In this document: piece by piece, positions 1-10,281 of the stretch
How positions within the stretch are numbered: position 1 is the stretch's first letter
How the letters are laid out: each line of letters opens with the position of its first letter
Source of the DNA: Bacteroidetes bacterium HGW-Bacteroidetes-1
GTDB lineage: Bacteria; Bacteroidota; Bacteroidia; Bacteroidales; F082
Direction: 5' to 3'
Assembly: GCA_002842755.1 (NCBI GenBank)
Contig: PHDU01000022.1
Location: 27,416-91,415 of the forward strand
DNA length: 64,000 nt
Program-made: the position numbers and the translations under genes
The notes under the pieces: generated by a model
Told to the model about the DNA's origin: nothing
Seen by the model: the letters and a program-made list of their open reading frames with translations, nothing else
Database searches by the model: none

Positions 1-798
<798 letters not shown>

Positions 799-982
799 TT
801 GTTATCCCATAAGTTTTCTTCTATCTGACGATAAAACTTGTAATTTGTGGTTTTCGGTTAAGCCATTACCACAAGATTTTCTCTTGAATAGAATATAGAA
901 TTTAAAAAAACTATTCTAATAAAGAGCGTCTGAAGTCTGCCCTGTAAATATCATTACCTTAGCAGATTCAAATTATTTTGCT

Positions 983-3900
983 ATGAAACCAATCATTTTT
1001 CTGAGACTTATCGTGTTGCTGTTGATTGTCAGTTTTTTGTCCTGCGACAAGCAAAAACAGCAAAAATTGCCGGACCCGGAATTTGCTGCGTATGTATCAC
1101 ATTTTACGCACGGTCTGATCGCTCCCGATGCTCCGTTGAATATCACTTTGGCGAGTGATGCAAACAACCCGGGGGAAAGTGGTTCTGAAATATCAGAAGA
1201 GCTTTTTACTTTTAATCCTGCTATAAAAGGTAAATCATACTGGATTGACGCACGTACGATTAGGTTTATCCCAAATGAAAACTGGCCACACGACCGGATG
1301 ATTGATGTAAGCTTATTCCTCAATAAACTGGTGAGTGTACCTGAATCCTTTCATATTTTCAGGTTCCAAATACAAACATTACCACTAACCTTTGAGATTT
1401 TGCAGACCACGCTTGAAGTGTTTTCTGAAGCATCACCAGATTTATATCAGTTAAAAGGAAGCGTGCTTTTTTCAGAAAGTGTTCAAGAAAATGAGCTGTC
1501 AAAAGTATTCGCAGCCAGCACAAAGGGAGCCAAACGAAAAATATATTTTTCATCAGGCACTTTTGCAAATAATTTTGAATTCAGGATTGACAGTATTTTG
1601 CGTCAAAAGGAAGAATATGACTTGTTGATTGAATGGAATGGAGGTGCTGTTGGGAGTAAAATGAAGGGGAATCAAAGTGTTAGAATACCTGCTCTGGGTT
1701 CTTTTGAGGTAAAGAAAATAGAAGTTGTAAACTTCCCTTCTCAGGCCATTCATGTTTGGTTTACTGATTTTCTTGACGATCAGCAGCTCCTTGATGGCAT
1801 GATCGGTCTGAATCCTGAAAAATCAGTAACCTTCAACCGATCGAACAATGCAATAACGATTTTCCCGGCAGAACTGATCACAGGTGATTTTGAATTAAGG
1901 GTTGCAGCCGGTATTAAGAACTTATCTGGAAAAGCGCTGGAAGAAGATTTTGTTCAGCAAGTTTCTTTTGAACAAATGAAACCCGAAGTGAAGTTTGTCG
2001 GAAAAGGTACGATCATGGCAGGCAAAGAAAACTGGATTTTGCCTTTTCAGGCTGTTGGTCTTAGGGCAGTTGATGTTCAGGTAGTCAAGATTTTTGAAAA
2101 TAACATCCTGCAATTTCTTCAATGGAATGCACTCGATGGCAGTTCTGACATAAAACGAGTTGGTCGTCTCATTGCGCGTAAACAAATACAGTTATTGAAA
2201 AACAGTACTTCAAAAAATGTGCGGTGGCAGACCTATGCCGTTGATCTCACCAATATTATCGCAAAAGATGAAGCTGCTCTTTACAGGATATATCTCACAT
2301 TTAAGAAAGATTATGCAGATGGGTTTTGTAATGGAAGTGCAGATAACCTGAGTCAGGAAACATCCATTTTGACAGAGAAGGAACTCATGTCGTGGGGCGA
2401 AAGTTATTATTTTGAACCTAATTATTATTACCCCGATAATTTCAATTGGTCAAAACGCGACGATCCCTGTGATGAGAGTTATTATTATTATGAGAGATTT
2501 GTTAGCCGAAACGTTCTATCTACCAATATGGGAATCATTGCAAAGCAAGCTGACCCCGCAAAAAAAGAATATCATCTTTACGTAAATAATCTTGAAACTA
2601 CAGAACCTTTGAAAGGTGTAAAAGTCGAGCTTTTTGATTATCAACAGCAGTCACTTGGGTTTACTCAAACGAATGAGCTTGGAATGGCAACATTGAAATT
2701 AGCTGAAATTCAGCCTTTTGCAGCAGTGGCTTCCTCAGGAAAGCAACGTTCCTATCTTAAATTGGACAAAGGTTCTGCACTTTCATTGAGTAGATTTGAT
2801 GTCGGCGGCAATGCGATCGAGCAAGGAACCAAAGGCTTTGTTTTTACTGAAAGAGGTGTTTACAGGCCAGGTGACACACTTTTTATTGGCTTTATACTTG
2901 AGAATAAATTTGAAAAATTACCCGATAACTATCCGGTTGTTCTGGAGCTCTCCAACGCAAGAGACCAGATTGTTGCGCGTCAGACAGAGCGTCAATTAAT
3001 GGATGGGATGTGTCTATTTAAAGTATCAACTTCAGCAGAAGCTCCAACCGGAGTATGGACAGCAAAAATAAAAGCAGGTAATGCTGTCTTTAGTAAACGC
3101 ATTCTGGTAGAAACTGTGAAACCAAACCGATTAAAAATAAATTTTGATTTTGGTAAAAACGAAATCAATGTCGAAGAGAAAAACAGAGCAGTCAGTCTGC
3201 GCGTAAATTGGCTTCATGGAAGCAATGGAGCAAATCTCAATGCAATGCTGGAGCGTTCAGTATTTCCGGCGACCATGAAATTTAAAGGATATGCAGGTTA
3301 TGTTTTCAATGATCCTGGAAAATATTTCTCCCCGGATGATAAGACCGTGATAAATGGCAAAACAGATGCAGAGGGTAAATGGAATTTCAATCTGAACCTT
3401 CCTGATTATTCTTCCGCACAAGGAAAACTGATTGTGAAATACCTTGCAAGAGTAATGGAACCAGGTGGCGATTTTTCCACTTCCACCCATAGTATGGAAT
3501 ACCACCCGTTCAAAAATTATATTGGTCTTGGAGCACCTGAAGTTTCGAAAGCAGGCTATTTGATTACAGATGAAGAACATACGTTTGATGTTGTAAGTCT
3601 AAGTCCTGCTGGCAAAGCCTATGGAAATCAGTCGCTTAAAGTTGAAATTTTTAAGCTTGATTGGTCATGGTGGTGGTCTGGTGATGGAGAAGGACAGGCA
3701 GGTTATGTAAGTACTTCAAATGCAATGTTGATTCATGATGAAACAATAGTACTTAAAGAAGGAAAAGCTTCATTTTCATGGAAACCAAAACATCCACAGT
3801 GGGGAAACTTCTTTATCAGGGTCAGCGATGAATCTGGTGGTCACAGTACAGGAAAAGTACTATATATTGACTGGCCGGACTGGTATTCCCGCTCAGGACG

Positions 3901-6514
3901 TGATACACAGGGGGGCGCCAGCCTTTTATCGATTAGTACTGACAAAGAGAATTACAAAGTAGGGGAGAAGGCAATAATAAGTTTCGTTAGTCCGGGTGAG
4001 GGAAGAGCACTCATCAGCATCGAAAATGGAAGCCGGCAGCTGCAATCCTGGTGGGTTGATGCCAAAGCGGGGGAAACAAGTATAAGTATTCCGCTCACCT
4101 CACTTTTTAGCCCTAATGTTTATGCACATATCACGCTTCTTCAACCCATGAAGCAACTAAAGAATGATATGCCTGTCAGATCATACGGTATTGTGCCACT
4201 TTTGGTAGAAGACAGCCAGTCACGATTGCATCCACAAATAAAACTTCCAAAAGAAACAAGAGCAGGTACTAACTTCGATGTAATGGTTAGTGAAAAAGAC
4301 GGCAAGGCAATGACTTATATTTTAGCGATTGTGGATGAGGGTATACTCGATCTCACCAATTTTAAAACCCCCGACCCTCATTCGCTTTTTTATGGCAGAG
4401 AGGCATTGGGAATAAAATCCTGGGATATGTATGACTTTGTTTTGGGTGCTTATGGTGGTCGCATAGAACAGGTTTTTTTAATTGGTGGTGATCAATCCAT
4501 ACCTGACAGGGAAAAAGCCCGCCAGTCGCGTTTTACACCTGTAGTGAAAGTCATCGGTCCTTTTACTCTGAAGGCCGGGAAAAGTATGAATCATAGCTTG
4601 ACCATCGAGAACTACATTGGGTCGGTTAGAGCGATGGTAATAGCCTCTTCAGGTAAAGCTTACGGCAATGCAGAACAAACAATGACCATCCGGCAACCCT
4701 TGATGGTTTTGGCTACTTTACCGCGATTGCTGCGGCCGAATGATGCGTTTTCAATGCCTGTTACCGTCTTCTCATCTCTGAAAGGGGCGCATGAGATAAA
4801 GGTGAGTTTAAGTATTGAAGGGTCTCTAAGTCTGATTGGATCTAACCAACAAACTGTCAGGTTTGATAAGGAAGGCGAAAAAATGCTTTATTTTGATGTA
4901 AAGGCCTCCGAAAACAACGGCAAAGTAAAGGTTAAAGTATCAGCATCAAGCGGGAGTGAAACTGCCTCAAATGAAGTTGAAATCGCTGTACAAAACCCAA
5001 ACACAAGGGTTTACGCTTCCAATCAAACATTTCTTCAACCAGGGCAAAAATACACGCATACGCTTCAATTCTTCGGAGAAGAAAACACGCACTCAGCCAC
5101 GATGGAAGTTTCCGCTTTGCCTTCTGTAAATCTAAAGCGCCGACTTAACTATTTGATTCAATATCCTTATGGATGTGTTGAACAAATTGTATCGCAAGGG
5201 TTTGCACAACTCTATCTTGATAAAGTTGTGTCATTGTCTGCCGATGAAAGCATCGATATGCAAAAGTCATTACAAAGCGCAATAAGACAAATTGTGAACA
5301 GGCAGCGACCTGATGGCAGTATTGCATATTGGCCAGGTTCACATTATGTAAACGAATGGTCTGATATTTACGCAGGACATTTTATGGCATTGGCAGCTCG
5401 TGAGAACAAGCCAGTTCCTTCCCTGTTTCTAAATCAATGGATGACCAACCAAAAGAAAAAGGCGCAGCAGTGGCAACCCGAAGTTCATGGTGATCGTCTG
5501 CTTAATGATATGATTCAGGCATATCGATTGTATGCGTTGACAATTTCAGGTGAAAATCTGCTCAGTGCCATGAATCGCTTACGCGAAAATAATCGTTTGT
5601 CACTACAGGCTGCAAATATATTGGCTTCGGCTTATGCCATTGCGGGACAGGAAAGTGCTGCCCGCGAGCTTGCTCTTGGAAAAAGCAAAAGAGTGTTTAA
5701 AATGAACCATCAAAGTAATTTTGATTCTGACCTTCGTGACAAAGCCATGCGCATTGAAACATTGTTGTTGCTCAACGAAGAGACATTGGCTTTTCCGCTC
5801 ATTAAAGAACTTTCAGAAGCTTTAGGAAGTGATGAGTGGTTTAGTACCCAATCAACAGCTTATGGATTGTATGCCTGGCAATTATACGCTAAAAAACACA
5901 GTAAGAAAGGCAAAACAAGCTTTGTCTGGGGTCAGCAGCAATCAAGAAGCATCGAATTGAAAGCGCAGTCCTTAATCAAAGACCTGGATGTTGCGATTCC
6001 AAAGGTTGAAATAAGCAATACAGGTGAAAATCCAATTTTCGTGAGTTGGATGACCTCAGGGATACCAGCCTCAAGTGAGTTCATATCTTTTGAAAAAGAT
6101 ATCACACTCTCAGTTCAGTTTCTTAACAGCCAGGATAACCCCATTGACATAAACACGCTTGAACAGGGAACCGCATTCAGCATGCAAGTTGTAGTATATA
6201 ATCCGGGAAGCCGAAAGCTTGATTATCTTGCCCTCAACCAGATTGTACCTGCTGGATGGGAAATTGTTAACAGCCGGCTTTATGCTGATGTGAACCAAAG
6301 TACAGAATCTGCTGATTATATGGATGTTAGAGATGACAGAATCGTTTATTTCTTTGACCTGATGCCAGGCTCAAGCCGAACGTTTAAAACAAAGCTGATT
6401 GCAACTTACGAAGGAAAGTTTCTGTTCCCTAACCAACGGTGCGAAGCCATGTATGATCCTGATAAGGGTGCTGCTATTGCCGGGCGATGGATTGAAATCA
6501 CCAGAAGGAAGTAG
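983..6514 (+). CDS. Bacterial alpha-2-macroglobulin family lipoprotein (YfhM-like)
   Basis: A very large (1843 aa) predicted periplasmic lipoprotein. The N-terminus is a hydrophobic signal with lipobox FLSC, so Cys21 is the probable lipidation site. A long series of beta-rich macroglobulin domains follows, then the thioester motif YGCVEQ with Cys1398 and Gln1401, so the covalent trap is intact. The alpha-helical thioester domain (around 1400-1650, e.g. RQRPDGSIAYWPGS) and a C-terminal receptor-binding-like domain complete the layout. E. coli YfhM is of similar architecture but somewhat shorter. Family members are thought to trap proteases that breach the envelope. The next gene is a PBP1C-type synthase 104 bp downstream, the classic partner, which supports a role in envelope defence and repair. 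Confidence 0.93.
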   Translation: MKPIIFLRLIVLLLIVSFLSCDKQKQQKLPDPEFAAYVSHFTHGLIAPDAPLNITLASDANNPGESGSEISEELFTFNPAIKGKSYWIDARTIRFIPNENWPHDRMIDVSLFLNKLVSVPESFHIFRFQIQTLPLTFEILQTTLEVFSEASPDLYQLKGSVLFSESVQENELSKVFAASTKGAKRKIYFSSGTFANNFEFRIDSILRQKEEYDLLIEWNGGAVGSKMKGNQSVRIPALGSFEVKKIEVVNFPSQAIHVWFTDFLDDQQLLDGMIGLNPEKSVTFNRSNNAITIFPAELITGDFELRVAAGIKNLSGKALEEDFVQQVSFEQMKPEVKFVGKGTIMAGKENWILPFQAVGLRAVDVQVVKIFENNILQFLQWNALDGSSDIKRVGRLIARKQIQLLKNSTSKNVRWQTYAVDLTNIIAKDEAALYRIYLTFKKDYADGFCNGSADNLSQETSILTEKELMSWGESYYFEPNYYYPDNFNWSKRDDPCDESYYYYERFVSRNVLSTNMGIIAKQADPAKKEYHLYVNNLETTEPLKGVKVELFDYQQQSLGFTQTNELGMATLKLAEIQPFAAVASSGKQRSYLKLDKGSALSLSRFDVGGNAIEQGTKGFVFTERGVYRPGDTLFIGFILENKFEKLPDNYPVVLELSNARDQIVARQTERQLMDGMCLFKVSTSAEAPTGVWTAKIKAGNAVFSKRILVETVKPNRLKINFDFGKNEINVEEKNRAVSLRVNWLHGSNGANLNAMLERSVFPATMKFKGYAGYVFNDPGKYFSPDDKTVINGKTDAEGKWNFNLNLPDYSSAQGKLIVKYLARVMEPGGDFSTSTHSMEYHPFKNYIGLGAPEVSKAGYLITDEEHTFDVVSLSPAGKAYGNQSLKVEIFKLDWSWWWSGDGEGQAGYVSTSNAMLIHDETIVLKEGKASFSWKPKHPQWGNFFIRVSDESGGHSTGKVLYIDWPDWYSRSGRDTQGGASLLSISTDKENYKVGEKAIISFVSPGEGRALISIENGSRQLQSWWVDAKAGETSISIPLTSLFSPNVYAHITLLQPMKQLKNDMPVRSYGIVPLLVEDSQSRLHPQIKLPKETRAGTNFDVMVSEKDGKAMTYILAIVDEGILDLTNFKTPDPHSLFYGREALGIKSWDMYDFVLGAYGGRIEQVFLIGGDQSIPDREKARQSRFTPVVKVIGPFTLKAGKSMNHSLTIENYIGSVRAMVIASSGKAYGNAEQTMTIRQPLMVLATLPRLLRPNDAFSMPVTVFSSLKGAHEIKVSLSIEGSLSLIGSNQQTVRFDKEGEKMLYFDVKASENNGKVKVKVSASSGSETASNEVEIAVQNPNTRVYASNQTFLQPGQKYTHTLQFFGEENTHSATMEVSALPSVNLKRRLNYLIQYPYGCVEQIVSQGFAQLYLDKVVSLSADESIDMQKSLQSAIRQIVNRQRPDGSIAYWPGSHYVNEWSDIYAGHFMALAARENKPVPSLFLNQWMTNQKKKAQQWQPEVHGDRLLNDMIQAYRLYALTISGENLLSAMNRLRENNRLSLQAANILASAYAIAGQESAARELALGKSKRVFKMNHQSNFDSDLRDKAMRIETLLLLNEETLAFPLIKELSEALGSDEWFSTQSTAYGLYAWQLYAKKHSKKGKTSFVWGQQQSRSIELKAQSLIKDLDVAIPKVEISNTGENPIFVSWMTSGIPASSEFISFEKDITLSVQFLNSQDNPIDINTLEQGTAFSMQVVVYNPGSRKLDYLALNQIVPAGWEIVNSRLYADVNQSTESADYMDVRDDRIVYFFDLMPGSSRTFKTKLIATYEGKFLFPNQRCEAMYDPDKGAAIAGRWIEITRRK

Positions 6515-6618
6515 ATTTTATTAAACGTTATGGATACGGACATCGTACAACCCACAACCCTATGTGGCCATCCATGAAATTTAGGCATATCGAACCTGGA
6601 ATATCTGGATATTTTCAA

Positions 6619-8895
6619 ATGAAGTATCTGATAAAAAGCAGGATTTTTCAGCTTGTTTTGATAACGATTTTCGCTGTATTAATATTACTTCTGATAACAC
6701 CATACAAGCTTTTCGATGATCCGTACAGTGCAGTTTTGAAAGATGCGAATGGCAGATTACTGGGTGCCCGCATCGCAGCGGATGAACAATGGCGTTTCCC
6801 GGAACCTGATTCAATTCCGTTGAAATTTGAAAAAGCACTGCTCATGTTCGAAGACAAGCGTTTTTTCTATCATCCTGGTTTTGATCCGCTGGCAATGTTA
6901 AGGGCAGCGATACAGAATTTTCGTAATAGATCTGTTGTAAGCGGAGGATCAACCCTGACGATGCAGGTGGTCCGTCTTTCGAGAAAAGGGCAAAGACGTA
7001 CAATCGGTGAAAAGATCATTGAAGTTGCCTATTCTATTGCACTGGAAATAAAATTAAGTAAGCATAAAATTCTGATGCTTTACGCTTCACATGCTCCTTA
7101 TGGTGGTAATGTTGTTGGCATTGAGGCTGCATCCTGGCGGTGGTTTGGGAGCCCTCTGTATGATCTTTCATGGGCAGAAGTTGCTACCCTTACCGTACTT
7201 CCCAATGCGCCATCAATGGTTTCTTTGCAGCGCAACAGACTTTTGTTTGAACAAAAACGGAATCGTTTGTTGTCTCGCTTGTTTGATGCCAAAATTATTG
7301 ACTCCCTTACTTTCGATTTGGCTATCAAAGAGCCACTGCCCGAATTGCCTCAGCCTCTGCCTGATCTTGCACCTCATTATCTGGAATACCTCAGAAGCAA
7401 GCATGGAGATCGGCTTTTCATTTCGGATATACAAATCAGACTTCAAAAACAGACATCAAACATCTTGTTGTTTAATCATCGGATGCTAAGAAACAATCAA
7501 ATCAACAATCTTGCAGTAATCATCAGAGAAACAGAAACAGGAAAGGTGCTGGCTTATCATGGGAATGTCCCTTTTTCATTTGCGACCGAAAATGCCCATA
7601 ACGATATGGTTCAAGCATTAAGAAGTTCGGGTAGCATTCTAAAACCTTTTCTTTTTGCTACTGCATTACAGGAGGGAATGATTCAACCAGGAAGTATGCT
7701 TCCAGATATCCCAACCTGGATTGGAGGCTTCAGTCCAAAAAATTTCGATGAAAATTATGAAGGTGCCATACCTGCTGATGAGGCATTGCGCAGATCCCTC
7801 AATGTGCCTTTTGTGCATCTTTTGCGCAGTTTTGGGATTGAGAAATTTTATTTACTTTTAAAACAAATAGGTTTTACAAGTTTCACAAAGCATGCCGGTC
7901 ACTATGGTCTTTCGATGATCTTAGGAGGAGGGGAGGTCAATTTGTGGGAACTAACCGAAGTATATGGAAATATGGCCAAAGGGATGCTGAATGAAGAAGA
8001 ATCGGAATTTCCAATCGATAAAGGGGCGATATGGCTCACAAGCAATGTGTTACAGTCGCTCAATCGACCGGAAACAGAAAGCGGCTGGAATTACTCCGGC
8101 CGTGCTATAGAAATAGCCTGGAAAACTGGCACTAGCTTTGGTTTTCGAGACGCCTGGGCCATTGGCTATACTCCCGACTATGTCATTGGTGTATGGGCAG
8201 GAAATGCCGATGGCACAGGAAGGCCCGGCCTTACCGGGATCGCTGCTGCCGCGCCTGTACTTTTCGATATCGCACAATTATTGGATGTAAAGTCAAAATT
8301 ATTTGAAACACCCCTTGGTCAGCTCGAAACAATAAATGTCTGTTCTGAGAGTGGTTTTCTATCAGGAATCAACTGCCCTCATACCATTGCGATAACAGGA
8401 CATCCAGCCGGACTCAGAGCAAAAATATGCCCTTATCACCAGCTATTAAGAACAGATACTACTTTAAAGTACCGACTCCCTTCAGATTGTTTTCCTGACG
8501 ATGAGGCAGTTACAAAACCCTGGTTTGTGTTGCCACCTCTTATGGAGTTTTATTATGAAAAAAGCCATGTAAATTTTCGTCCACTACCGCCATTAAAAGC
8601 AGGTTGTGTGCAAGAGGAACAACAAACGATGGATTTCATTTATCCTCCTCCAGGAACACAGATTTACCAGCCTACCGATTTTTCCGGCAAACTCAATCCA
8701 TTGATTTTTGAAGTCACGCATCGTGATAAGAATGCTGTTTTGTTTTGGCATCTTGATGAAAAATTCATCGGTACAACGCATGGATCGGTTCACCAAATGA
8801 TCATTCGATCAGAAACAGGCAATCATCAGGTTACTGTTGTCGATGAAGAAGGAGCAAGCAAGAGCGTTGCTTTTAAATTGCTTACCCGTCATTAA
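6619..8895 (+). CDS. pbpC: Penicillin-binding protein 1C (bifunctional peptidoglycan synthase)
   Basis: Inner-membrane enzyme that polymerises and cross-links peptidoglycan. I chose the ATG at 6619 over the in-frame ATG at 6562 because it begins directly before the single membrane anchor (residues about 8-28). The GT51 domain shows EDKRFFYHPGFD (catalytic Glu78), GGSTLTMQ and the KIIEVAYSIALE helix region. The transpeptidase has all three motifs: Ser339-ILK, Ser393-LN and Lys502-TG. The tail (about 650-758) is a beta-rich BiPBP_C-like domain typical of PBP1C rather than PBP1A/1B. It follows the alpha-2-macroglobulin gene, with which pbpC is commonly paired, so co-transcription is likely. Confidence 0.95.
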   Translation: MKYLIKSRIFQLVLITIFAVLILLLITPYKLFDDPYSAVLKDANGRLLGARIAADEQWRFPEPDSIPLKFEKALLMFEDKRFFYHPGFDPLAMLRAAIQNFRNRSVVSGGSTLTMQVVRLSRKGQRRTIGEKIIEVAYSIALEIKLSKHKILMLYASHAPYGGNVVGIEAASWRWFGSPLYDLSWAEVATLTVLPNAPSMVSLQRNRLLFEQKRNRLLSRLFDAKIIDSLTFDLAIKEPLPELPQPLPDLAPHYLEYLRSKHGDRLFISDIQIRLQKQTSNILLFNHRMLRNNQINNLAVIIRETETGKVLAYHGNVPFSFATENAHNDMVQALRSSGSILKPFLFATALQEGMIQPGSMLPDIPTWIGGFSPKNFDENYEGAIPADEALRRSLNVPFVHLLRSFGIEKFYLLLKQIGFTSFTKHAGHYGLSMILGGGEVNLWELTEVYGNMAKGMLNEEESEFPIDKGAIWLTSNVLQSLNRPETESGWNYSGRAIEIAWKTGTSFGFRDAWAIGYTPDYVIGVWAGNADGTGRPGLTGIAAAAPVLFDIAQLLDVKSKLFETPLGQLETINVCSESGFLSGINCPHTIAITGHPAGLRAKICPYHQLLRTDTTLKYRLPSDCFPDDEAVTKPWFVLPPLMEFYYEKSHVNFRPLPPLKAGCVQEEQQTMDFIYPPPGTQIYQPTDFSGKLNPLIFEVTHRDKNAVLFWHLDEKFIGTTHGSVHQMIIRSETGNHQVTVVDEEGASKSVAFKLLTRH

Positions 8896-8932
8896 AACCT
8901 GAAGCTCATATCATGTTTTTTTCTAACAATAG

Positions 8933-8965
8933 TTTGCAATTGAAGGATATTAATTTCTATCTTTG
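8933..8965 (+). promoter_or_regulatory. Bacteroidota-type promoter of tRNA-Arg
   Basis: TTTG at 8933-8936 and TATCTTTG at 8958-8965 match the Bacteroidota -33 TTTG and -7 TAnnTTTG elements with a 21-base spacer. Transcription would begin about 7 bases before the mature tRNA at 8979. Confidence 0.7.
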
Positions 8966-8978
8966 CAGCCTTAAAAAT

Positions 8979-9051
8979 GGCCCCGTAGCATAATGGATAG
9001 TGCATCTGACTACGGATCAGAAGGTTGGGGGTTCGAGTCTCTCCGGGGTCA
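8979..9051 (+). tRNA. tRNA-Arg (anticodon ACG)
   Basis: A full cloverleaf can be drawn by eye. The acceptor stem GGCCCCG pairs with CGGGGTC (one G-T), the anticodon stem TCTGA pairs with TCAGA around the loop CTACGGA, and the T arm carries the TTCGAGT loop. The anticodon is ACG, expected to be edited to ICG to read CGN arginine codons. CCA is not encoded; the discriminator base is A. A Bacteroidota promoter lies just upstream and a terminator just downstream, so it is probably a single-tRNA transcript. Confidence 0.95.
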
Positions 9052-9064
9052 CTTCAAAATCAAA

Positions 9065-9097
9065 GGGTTACAGTTTATTCTGTAACCCTATTTTTTT
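9065..9097 (+). terminator. Intrinsic terminator of tRNA-Arg
   Basis: GGGTTACAG and CTGTAACCC form a perfect 9-bp stem around TTTATT, followed by TA and a run of seven T. Confidence 0.88.
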
Positions 9098-9524
9098 ATA
9101 TCACCAAAAATGTCACCAAATTCTATGATTGTAACCTGAAAGTCTCAATCCCTTTGAGGGACTTGTATCGAAGAATCATTTTCCGTAAATCAGTGCCACA
9201 GCACGAAAGCTATCCTTCATCATCTGGAACCTGGTGTTTAAAAGGATACCTTAACACAACCCTGCAGAATACCTCTTTTTAGACCAAAACTTGTGCTGAG
9301 CAAGTCGAAGCAAAGAAAACTTGGTTTGGTAAAGCGTATTAAAAAACAAATTGATAAATTTGGACTGACTAATAAGGCGCTTTGGATTGTAATATATTGA
9401 CAAAATGATTCTATAGGAAAAAGATAGTTAGAGTAAGATAACATGAAAAAAAACTAAGGCGTATATAAAATATCAAGTAAAGCTATTGTTTAAAAATACT
9501 GTTGAATTAATTATACTTCTTAAA
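9098..9524. other. Gene-free stretch after tRNA-Arg with scar-like sequence
   Basis: No convincing gene. A plus-strand frame from about 9274 to 9400 reads without a stop as a short basic peptide rich in Lys (segments SKSKQRKLGLVKR and FGLTNKALWIV). It has no start codon and could be the tail of a decayed mobile-element gene; I cannot identify it. Within it, 9293-9312 holds TGCTGAGCAAGTCGAAGCA, resembling the GCTCAG/CGAAGC core of widespread REP-like palindromes. A partial inverted repeat lies near 9142-9160. The position directly after a tRNA gene fits an old integration site. Confidence 0.35.
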
Positions 9525-10268
9525 ATGAAAAAGCACATCGTATCAATTCTTATTGTATTGCTTTCAATCCAGGTATTTTCTCAGGATGCGACTGAAATAA
9601 TTAAAAAAGCTGATGATAAAGTGAAGGGTTCATCAAGTATTGCAACCATGACCATGAAAATCGTCCGCCCAACATGGGAAAGAACGGTATCATTTAAGAC
9701 GTGGGGTAAAGGAGTAGATTATTCTTTAACCATTGTTACTGCTCCTGCAAAAGAAAAGGGACAAACATTTCTGAAAAGACAAAACGATTTGTGGAGCTGG
9801 AATCCGACCATCGAAAGAATGATAAAACTTCCTCCGTCAATGATGTCGCAGGGATGGATGGGTTCTGATTATTCAAATGATGATATTTTAAAAGAATCCT
9901 CTATCATTGTTGATTATAAACATTCGTTAATTGGAAGTGAAAATATTGAAGGAAAAGAGTGTTTTAAGATAAATTTGATGCCAAAAGAAGATGCTGCAGT
10001 AGTTTGGGGGAGCATCATAAAATGGATTTCAAGAGATTCCTATTTGCAATTAAAAACCCAGTATTTTGATGAGGATGAGACTTTAATAAAAACTGAAATA
10101 GCTTCAGAAATAAAAAAAATGGACGATCGGGAAATTCCTACAAAAATTGAAATCATTCCAGAGGATAACAAAGGAAATAAAACTATAGTGACAATTGAAT
10201 CCATTGACTTTGATGTCAAATTAAGTGATGATTTTTTCTCACAGCAAAGTATGAAAAAGATAAGGTAG
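9525..10268 (+). CDS. LolA-like outer-membrane lipoprotein-sorting protein
   Basis: 247-residue exported protein. I chose the ATG at 9525 because it begins a clean signal peptide ending near VFSQ; an in-frame TTG at 9486 would add 13 residues before it. The mature part is the LolA/LolB-like half-barrel found in proteins annotated as outer membrane lipoprotein-sorting protein (PF17131-like): VKGSSSIATMTMKI, FKTWGKG, FLKRQNDLWSWNP and IKLPPSMMSQGWMGSD. Family members sit beside MMPL or FtsX-type exporters and are thought to carry a lipid or lipoprotein across the periplasm. Here it opens a five-gene unit with two permeases, an ATPase and a barrel. The cargo is unknown. Confidence 0.85.
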   Translation: MKKHIVSILIVLLSIQVFSQDATEIIKKADDKVKGSSSIATMTMKIVRPTWERTVSFKTWGKGVDYSLTIVTAPAKEKGQTFLKRQNDLWSWNPTIERMIKLPPSMMSQGWMGSDYSNDDILKESSIIVDYKHSLIGSENIEGKECFKINLMPKEDAAVVWGSIIKWISRDSYLQLKTQYFDEDETLIKTEIASEIKKMDDREIPTKIEIIPEDNKGNKTIVTIESIDFDVKLSDDFFSQQSMKKIR

Positions 10269-10281
10269 TTAAACGATAAAC

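Noticed and set aside
973..1323. 116-residue minus-strand frame opposite the alpha-2-macroglobulin start
   Set aside because: Shadow of the large plus-strand gene, with no domain.
9142..9175. CRISPR-repeat-like string with an internal inverted repeat
   Set aside because: Single copy; no second repeat at spacer distance and no cas genes in the window.
9025..9282. 85-residue frame starting inside the tRNA
   Set aside because: It begins within the mature tRNA sequence and crosses its terminator.
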